A stretch of DNA of 64,000 bases. Origin: Ch67 sp041395845 (GTDB lineage: Bacteria > Pseudomonadota > Gammaproteobacteria > Pseudomonadales > Ketobacteraceae). Positions 59,052-64,000 of the stretch are shown here, in pieces; position 1 is the stretch's first letter, and every line of letters begins with the position of its first letter. The DNA is taken from assembly GCA_041395845.1 (NCBI GenBank), contig JAWKZS010000017.1:1-64000 (forward strand), read 5' to 3'. The translations under genes and the position numbers were made by a program. The notes beneath the pieces are model-generated. The model did not search any database and was not told the origin of the DNA. It saw only the letters and a program-made list of their open reading frames with translations.

Positions 59052-59795
59052 GGCAGCTGCTCCGCAGCGGCGAGTACTTCGGCCAGATGGGTGAATTGAA
59101 GTGGGCGCTGTTGGCGCTGACTGAGGCCCTGCAGATGCAGCGCAGCCCAGATCGGCACCGACCACGGTAGCGGCGCCGCTGGCATGGGCATTATCGAGTT
59201 TCTGGCTGCCCATGCGGGCGGAAAGTGCGTCGAACTTTGCGGCAAAGGTGCCACCAAAGCCGCAGCAGACTTCCGCTTCCGGCAGTGGTTTCAGCTGATC
59301 GCCCAGACATTGGGACAGCAGCTGATCGGCAGCGTCGTGACTGCGGGTTTCCCGTCGGCAGGAACAGCTGGTGTGATGGGTAGTGGGTGAAACTGCCGTG
59401 GTGCCGGGCGCGAACCGGATACCCTGTTCGGCCACAAAAGCACTGAATTCACGGGTTTTGGCGGCGATCCGCTCGGCCCGTTCCCGCCAGAGCGGATCGT
59501 CAGCCAGCAGATGCGGGTAGTGCACACTGATCATGCCGGCACAGGAACCGCTGGGAATAACGATCCAGTCGTAGGGTTCCAGGATCTCAATCTGCAGGCG
59601 GGCAATGCGCTGGGCGTCGGCTTTCATTCCGCTGTTATAGCCAGGTTGGCCGCAGCAGGTCTGGTCTGGCGGTACCTCGATCCGGAATCCGGCCTGTTCC
59701 AGTACCTGGACACAGGCAAAGGCGATGCTTGGCCGCAGACTGTTCACCAGGCAGGTCACATAGAGGGCAATCAGCGGGCGCTGGGTGTCGGGCAT
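59048..59795 (-). pseudogene. lutA: LutA-like (Fe-S)-binding subunit, frame interrupted near its end
   Basis: A CCG-domain protein of about 248 residues with two cysteine-rich repeats: 'DQTCCGQPGYNSG' with 'SGSCAGMI', and 'EVCCGFGGTF' with 'GADLGC'. It starts at ATG 59795. Near 59141 the expected C-terminal 'LHLQGLSQRQQRPLQFTHL' moves to another frame, which ends in a TGA overlapping the lutB start. In the uncorrected frame lutA runs on into lutB without a stop. One indel explains everything, so a sequence error or very recent mutation is likely. Confidence 0.75.
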
Positions 59796-59978
59796 GGGGC
59801 AGTCACAAAAGCGCAATGGAATCCTGATCTTAGCAAAAAAATCCGGCTGGCTGCGCTTGAACTGGCGAAAACCACCCCCATATCCCTGCCACTGAGCGGC
59901 TACCACCCCTGTAGCGTGGTGGCCCCAATTCCTTACCTGAAGACTGTCCAACCGATTCCAAGGGAGCGTGACACCATC

Positions 59979-61889
59979 ATGACCGTCGAAGCCAAAAAAG
60001 AAACACTGGGCTTTCAGGCCGAAGTCAAACAACTGCTGCACCTGATGATTCATTCCTTGTACAGCAACAAGGAAATCTTCCTGCGCGAACTGATCTCGAA
60101 CGCCTCGGATGCATCGGACAAGCTGCATTTTCTGGCGCTGTCCAACGCGGACATCATGGAAGGCGATGGCGATCTGAAAATCCGCCTTGAATTCGACAGC
60201 GAAAAGAAAACCATCTCGATCACCGATAACGGTATCGGTATGAACCGCGAGGACGTGATCACCCATCTGGGTACGATTGCGAAGTCCGGCACCGCCGAAT
60301 TCATCAAGAATCTGACCGGCGACCAGAAAAAGGATTCACGGCTGATCGGCCAGTTCGGCGTTGGTTTCTATTCTGCCTTTGTGGTTGCGAAGGAAGTGGA
60401 AGTGTTTACCCGCAAGGCTGGTGAGCCTGCTGACTCCGGCGTGCACTGGGTATCCCAGGGTGAAGGTGAGTTCACCATTGCCAGCGTAAACCGTCCCCAG
60501 CGGGGCACTACCATCGTGTTGCATCTGCGCGATGGCGAAGAAGAATTTGCCGACGGCTGGCGTCTGCGCAATATCGTGAAGAAATACTCCGATCATATCT
60601 CGCTGCCGATCGAAATGCTGAAAGAAGATCTGCGCAGCGATGAAGAAAAGGAAAAAGAACCCAAGGCGCCGGAATTCGAAGTGGTGAACAAGGCCACCGC
60701 GCTGTGGACCCGCTCCCGCAACGAAATCAACGACGAAGAATACAAGGAATTCTACAAGCACATTTCCCATGACTTCGAAGAGCCCCTGAGCTGGAGCCAC
60801 AACCGGGTTGAAGGCAAGCAGGAATACACCTCGCTGCTGTATGTACCCAAGCGTGCGCCGTTCGATCTCTACCACCGTGAAGCGCCACGCGGCCTGAAAC
60901 TGTATGTACAGCGTGTTTTCATCATGGATGATGCTGAACAGTTCCTGCCGCTGTATCTGCGCTTCATCAAGGGTGTGCTGGATTCCGCCGACCTGCCGCT
61001 GAACGTGTCGCGGGAAATCCTGCAATCCAATCAGACCGTCGAGAACATGAAGAGCGCCCTGACCAAGCGCGCGCTGGATATGCTCAACAAGCTGGCGGGC
61101 GAAGAAGACAACTACAAGGCCTTCTGGAAACAGTTCGGTCAGGTATTGAAAGAAGGTCCCGCAGAAGACTACAGCAACCGTGAAAAAATCCTCGGCCTGC
61201 TGCGCTTTGCGTCCACCCATACCGGCACTGCCGAACAGGTGGTGAGTCTGGATCAGTACATCGAGCGGATGAAGGAAGGTCAGGACAAGATCTATTACAT
61301 CACAGCGGAAAACCACAACGCCGCTGCTAACAGCCCGCACCTGGAAATCTTCCGCAAGAAAGGCGTCGAAGTGCTGCTGATGTCCGATCGCGTCGACGAG
61401 TGGATGATGGGCCAGCTGTTCGATTACAAGGGCAAGTCCTTCATCAATATCGCCAAGGGCGATCTGGATCTGGGCAGCATCGAAACCGAGGAAGAAAAGA
61501 AACAGCAGGAAGAAGTGGAAAAGTCTTCCGAAGATCTGGTGAAGCGCCTGAAAGCTGCGCTGGAAGCTAGAGTTTCTGAAGTGAAAGTGTCCCACCGACT
61601 GACCGATTCCCCTGCCTGTCTGGTGGTGGGTGCCTACGACATGGGGGCGCAGATGCGCCAGATCATGGAAGCGGCTGGTCAAAAGTTGCCCGACAACAAA
61701 CCCACCATGGAAATCAACCCGGCCCATCCGCTGATGGAGCGTCTGAATGCCGAAGTGCAGGACGACCGCTTCAACGATCTGGCGGCCATCGTGTTCGATC
61801 AGGCGGCACTGTCCGAAGGCCGTGTGCTGGACGATCCGGCAGCCTACGTCAAACGCATCAACGCCCTGTTGCTGGAAACAATGCGCTGA
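59979..61889 (+). CDS. htpG: HSP90-family chaperone HtpG
   Basis: A 636-residue bacterial Hsp90. The ATPase motifs are 'LRELISNASDASDKL', 'ITDNGIGMNREDV' and 'IGQFGVGFYSAFVVA', and the middle domain has 'FDLYHREAPRGLKLYVQRVF' with the catalytic-loop region 'LPLNVSREILQSN'. 'aaggga' precedes ATG 59979. The frame upstream of that ATG is a shadow of lutA. A terminator follows. Confidence 0.97.
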   Translation: MTVEAKKETLGFQAEVKQLLHLMIHSLYSNKEIFLRELISNASDASDKLHFLALSNADIMEGDGDLKIRLEFDSEKKTISITDNGIGMNREDVITHLGTIAKSGTAEFIKNLTGDQKKDSRLIGQFGVGFYSAFVVAKEVEVFTRKAGEPADSGVHWVSQGEGEFTIASVNRPQRGTTIVLHLRDGEEEFADGWRLRNIVKKYSDHISLPIEMLKEDLRSDEEKEKEPKAPEFEVVNKATALWTRSRNEINDEEYKEFYKHISHDFEEPLSWSHNRVEGKQEYTSLLYVPKRAPFDLYHREAPRGLKLYVQRVFIMDDAEQFLPLYLRFIKGVLDSADLPLNVSREILQSNQTVENMKSALTKRALDMLNKLAGEEDNYKAFWKQFGQVLKEGPAEDYSNREKILGLLRFASTHTGTAEQVVSLDQYIERMKEGQDKIYYITAENHNAAANSPHLEIFRKKGVEVLLMSDRVDEWMMGQLFDYKGKSFINIAKGDLDLGSIETEEEKKQQEEVEKSSEDLVKRLKAALEARVSEVKVSHRLTDSPACLVVGAYDMGAQMRQIMEAAGQKLPDNKPTMEINPAHPLMERLNAEVQDDRFNDLAAIVFDQAALSEGRVLDDPAAYVKRINALLLETMR

Positions 61890-61896
61890 TGTGCAC

Positions 61897-61930
61897 AGGG
61901 GCAGCTGTATCGGCTGCCCCTAGCATTTTT
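61897..61930 (+). terminator. intrinsic terminator of htpG
   Basis: AGGGGCAGC / GCTGCCCCT with a 7-nt loop, then 'agcattttt' with five T. It begins eight bases after the htpG stop. Confidence 0.8.
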
Positions 61931-62009
61931 CGTTCATCCTCGACAAGCCTACAATCGCGGGAGCGACCTGCTAGAATGGGTAAAGCGTTACCGTGAGCGG
62001 GAGGTCGAT

Positions 62010-62330
62010 GTGAATGACATAATCATCCAATATCCTTTGTCTCAGGAAACAGCGCAGGAGTTGCGGGAGCCTGTGCTGGGTGTCGTGCTGGATTCCATCA
62101 AATCCGTCACGGAAACAGATGACGGATTCGTGCTGAATTTCGGTCGCGAAAGCAGCATCATCAATCCCGTGTCACACATGATCGAAATCGAACGTGTCCT
62201 GAATCCGTTTTTGCGCATGGCGTTGATCGTGGAATCCAGTCAGGGTCCCATCAAGCTGGAACTCAACGGGCCATCGGGTACCAAGGATTTTCTGACTAAG
62301 GAATTCGGTCTCAGGCGCTGGTTATCCTGA
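62010..62330 (+). CDS. small conserved protein upstream of gpsA
   Basis: A 106-residue cytoplasmic protein with no signal peptide or membrane segment. It starts at GTG 62010, supported by 'GGGAGG' seven bases upstream. Predicted mixed alpha/beta with 'LNFGRESSIINPVSHMIEIE' in the middle. I do not recognise a family. It is 34 bp before gpsA and probably co-transcribed. Confidence 0.7.
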   Translation: MNDIIIQYPLSQETAQELREPVLGVVLDSIKSVTETDDGFVLNFGRESSIINPVSHMIEIERVLNPFLRMALIVESSQGPIKLELNGPSGTKDFLTKEFGLRRWLS

Positions 62331-62364
62331 GCCACATAATGACAGAGTGAGGAGTTCACCAGTG

Positions 62365-63417
62365 ATGCCGTCTGAGCAGGTCACGGTATTGGGGGGCGGC
62401 AGTTTCGGCACGGCGATTGCGAACATCGTCGCTGATAATGGTCTGCCGGTGAAGTTGTGGATGCGTGACGCCGAGGTGGTGGACGCCATCCGCACCCGTC
62501 ATGAAAATCCCCGCTATCTGCCGGGCAAGCAGCTCAATCCACAGATTGTTCCCACGACGGATTTGGCCGATGCGGTAGAAGGCGCAACCCTGATTTTCGT
62601 CGCCATTCCCAGTAAGGCGTTTCGCACCGTGCTGCGGGATGCCCGTGGCCATTTCAATCCCGATCAGCTGCTGGTGAGCACCACGAAGGGTATTGAGGAA
62701 GATGGTTTTCTGATGATGAGCCAGATTCTGGCCCAGGAAACCCCCTGTCACCAGATTGGGGTACTCAGCGGCCCGAACCTGGCCAAGGAAATCGCCAACC
62801 GCATGCTCACGGGCACCGTGATTGCAAGCGAAAGTGAAGCCTTGCGAACCCGGGTGCAGCAGGCGCTGTCGTGCAAATATTTCCGCGTCTATGCCAATAA
62901 TGATGTGTTCGGCGTGGAGCTGGGTGGCGCACTGAAAAACATTTATGCAATCGCATCCGGTATGGCGTCCGCCATGGGGATGGGCGAAAACACCAAAAGC
63001 ATGCTGATTACCCGCAGTCTGGCGGAAATGAGCCGCTTTGCAGCGCGCCTGGGTGGCAATCCCATGACCTTTCTCGGTCTGGCCGGGGTAGGGGATCTGT
63101 TCGTAACCTGTACTTCGCCGTTGAGCCGGAATTTCCAGGTCGGTTTTGAGCTGGCGAAGGGGCGCTCCCTCGATGACATTCTGTCCCACCTCGGTGGTAC
63201 CGCAGAAGGTGTGAAAACCATTCGGCTGGTGAAGAAGCAATCCACCGAACTGGAAGTGTATATGCCCCTGGTGCATGGCCTTCATGAAATTATTTTCGAA
63301 GGCAAGGATCTGAAAGACGTGATCAAACACCTGATGCTGGGCGAGCAGAATTCCGATGTGGAATTCGTGTTGCCCGGACCCGACAAACTGGCAGCAATCC
63401 GTAAGGCGAAGCAGTAA
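62365..63417 (+). CDS. gpsA: glycerol-3-phosphate dehydrogenase [NAD(P)+]
   Basis: A 350-residue enzyme making sn-glycerol 3-phosphate from dihydroxyacetone phosphate for phospholipid synthesis. The NAD fold is 'VTVLGGGSFGTAIANIVADN', with 'GVLSGPNLAKEI', the catalytic lysine in 'GALKNIYAIASG' and 'GLAGVGDLFVTC'. The frame starts at 62347, but 'aggag' (62350-62354) favours GTG 62362 or ATG 62365. The next gene begins immediately after its stop. Confidence 0.95.
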   Translation: MPSEQVTVLGGGSFGTAIANIVADNGLPVKLWMRDAEVVDAIRTRHENPRYLPGKQLNPQIVPTTDLADAVEGATLIFVAIPSKAFRTVLRDARGHFNPDQLLVSTTKGIEEDGFLMMSQILAQETPCHQIGVLSGPNLAKEIANRMLTGTVIASESEALRTRVQQALSCKYFRVYANNDVFGVELGGALKNIYAIASGMASAMGMGENTKSMLITRSLAEMSRFAARLGGNPMTFLGLAGVGDLFVTCTSPLSRNFQVGFELAKGRSLDDILSHLGGTAEGVKTIRLVKKQSTELEVYMPLVHGLHEIIFEGKDLKDVIKHLMLGEQNSDVEFVLPGPDKLAAIRKAKQ

Positions 63418-63723
63418 ATGAGTGATAATTCGAAAGATACCGCAGACACGCCGGTCATCGTGACCGGCCTGTATATGGTCGTGTTCTATGTGATCTACCT
63501 GTTGATGGGCTATCTGCTGTTCGGTATTGGGCTGGCGCAGCTGCTGGTGAAACTGCTGTCCGGGCAGCCGCAGCCGGATCTGCAACGGTTTGGTACCACC
63601 CTGTCGACCTATATGGCCCAGATCGTTGAATACATTGCGATGCGCTCGCCCGTGCGTCCGTTTCCCTTCAGTGACTGGCCGGCGTCTGTCGATCAGCCGG
63701 TGGAGCGGGAGGACAAGTCCTGA
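63418..63723 (+). CDS. DUF4389 membrane protein
   Basis: A 101-residue protein with one long hydrophobic stretch ('LYMVVFYVIYLLMGYLLFGI', about 18-37), an amphipathic middle with 'LQRFGTTLSTYMAQIVEYIA' and the 'RPFPFSDWP' ending found in the DUF4389 family. Function unknown. It overlaps sixA by one base and directly follows gpsA. Confidence 0.8.
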   Translation: MSDNSKDTADTPVIVTGLYMVVFYVIYLLMGYLLFGIGLAQLLVKLLSGQPQPDLQRFGTTLSTYMAQIVEYIAMRSPVRPFPFSDWPASVDQPVEREDKS

Positions 63724-64000
63724 TGCGGCTCTATGTCATGCGTCATGGCGATGCCATCCAGTATGCCCGCACCGATGCTGAACGCCCCTTGAGCGAACTG
63801 GGGCGGCGTCAGGCGGCAGGCATGGTGTGCCATCTGCAGGATGAGCCGCCGGCCCAGGTCATTGCCAGCCCTTACGTGCGGGCCCAACAGACCTGCAGCA
63901 TCGTTTGTGAAGGTCTGGGTATCGACCGTTTTGAAACTGTTCCCGGCATTACCCCGGACAGTGATCCGTTCCAGGTCGTCAAGCTGCTGGAACGATACGG
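63723..64000 (+). CDS. sixA: SixA phosphohistidine phosphatase (3' partial)
   Basis: The first 92 residues of a histidine-phosphatase-family protein cut by the window edge. The catalytic 'RHGDA' is at residues 7-11, with 'ERPLSELGRRQA' and 'VIASPYVRAQQTCSI' following, as in SixA, which removes phosphate from phosphorelay or PTS histidines. ATG 63723 overlaps the preceding stop. Confidence 0.85.
   Translation, partial: MRLYVMRHGDAIQYARTDAERPLSELGRRQAAGMVCHLQDEPPAQVIASPYVRAQQTCSIVCEGLGIDRFETVPGITPDSDPFQVVKLLERY

Noticed and set aside
57621..60266. 881-residue LutA-LutB fusion frame
   Set aside because: The fusion arises from one indel near 59141; the expected lutA end and its overlap with the lutB start are present in another frame.
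60336..61727. 463-residue open frame antisense to htpG, and similar ones against sucB, the lpd gene and the lut genes
   Set aside because: Mirror-frame artefacts of strongly biased coding sequence.
1..64000. tRNA, rRNA, integrase or attachment sites
   Set aside because: I looked for them by eye and saw none. A cloverleaf search was not possible without tools, so a single tRNA could be missed.

Overview
This window looks like a stretch of a gammaproteobacterial chromosome. The evidence is the order sdhCDAB - sucA - sucB - lpd - sucC - sucD with a divergent type II citrate synthase gene, as in Pseudomonas and its relatives, together with htpG, gpsA, a lutABC set and a Tad locus. A cytochrome P450, a GMC oxidoreductase, an aldehyde dehydrogenase, several thioesterases and two acyltransferase-like genes would suit a lipid- or hydrocarbon-using marine lineage (Alcanivorax/Ketobacter-like). 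That placement is inference, not proof. I saw no rRNA, tRNA, CRISPR array, insertion sequence or phage gene.

Layout. (1) 1-5.8 kb: the edge of a nonribosomal peptide cluster. It holds the C-terminal thioesterase domain of a synthetase running in from the left, a 2,4-diaminobutyrate aminotransferase, a stand-alone condensation-type acyltransferase, an MFS exporter and a type II editing thioesterase. (2) 6.0-12.2 kb: an RND efflux pair (adaptor and permease) followed by a lipoprotein with 13 MORN repeats. (3) 12.2-26.9 kb: a Tad/Flp pilus locus with pilin, several TadE/TadG-like proteins, CpaB, CpaC secretin, an FHA-CpaF fusion ATPase, TadB, TadC and TadD-like genes. A protein-phosphorylation set is interleaved or flanking: a Hanks-type kinase, a PP2C phosphatase and two FHA-domain proteins. 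No prepilin peptidase and no CpaE/TadZ gene is present. (4) 26.9-41.2 kb: a 3-hydroxyisobutyrate-dehydrogenase-family gene, gltA, and the contiguous sdh and suc genes for the second half of the TCA cycle. (5) 41.3-45.8 kb: a DGAT2-like acyltransferase, a membrane GGDEF-EAL protein with a YfiR-like periplasmic partner, and a TetR repressor. (6) 45.9-49.9 kb: a cytochrome P450 divergent from the TetR gene, a D-lactate/glycolate-type FAD oxidase, and a RES-Xre toxin-antitoxin pair. (7) 50.0-55.7 kb: a leftward four-gene run (threonine-aldolase-like PLP enzyme, GMC oxidoreductase, small unknown protein, aldehyde dehydrogenase) facing two hotdog thioesterases. (8) 55.8-64 kb: an unknown membrane protein, lutABC, htpG, a small conserved gene, gpsA, a DUF4389 membrane protein and the start of sixA.

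Several genes are broken by single-base indels: the RND permease, cpaB, cpaC, the PP2C gene, yfiR and lutA. In each, the expected protein continues in another frame with its motifs intact, and some shifts cancel each other. This looks more like low sequence accuracy than decay, especially at 9.4-9.8 and 17.5-19.4 kb, but the sequence alone cannot settle it.

The observation most worth following is the Tad secretion locus carrying a complete phosphothreonine signalling kit (writer, eraser and two readers), one reader being fused to the motor ATPase itself.
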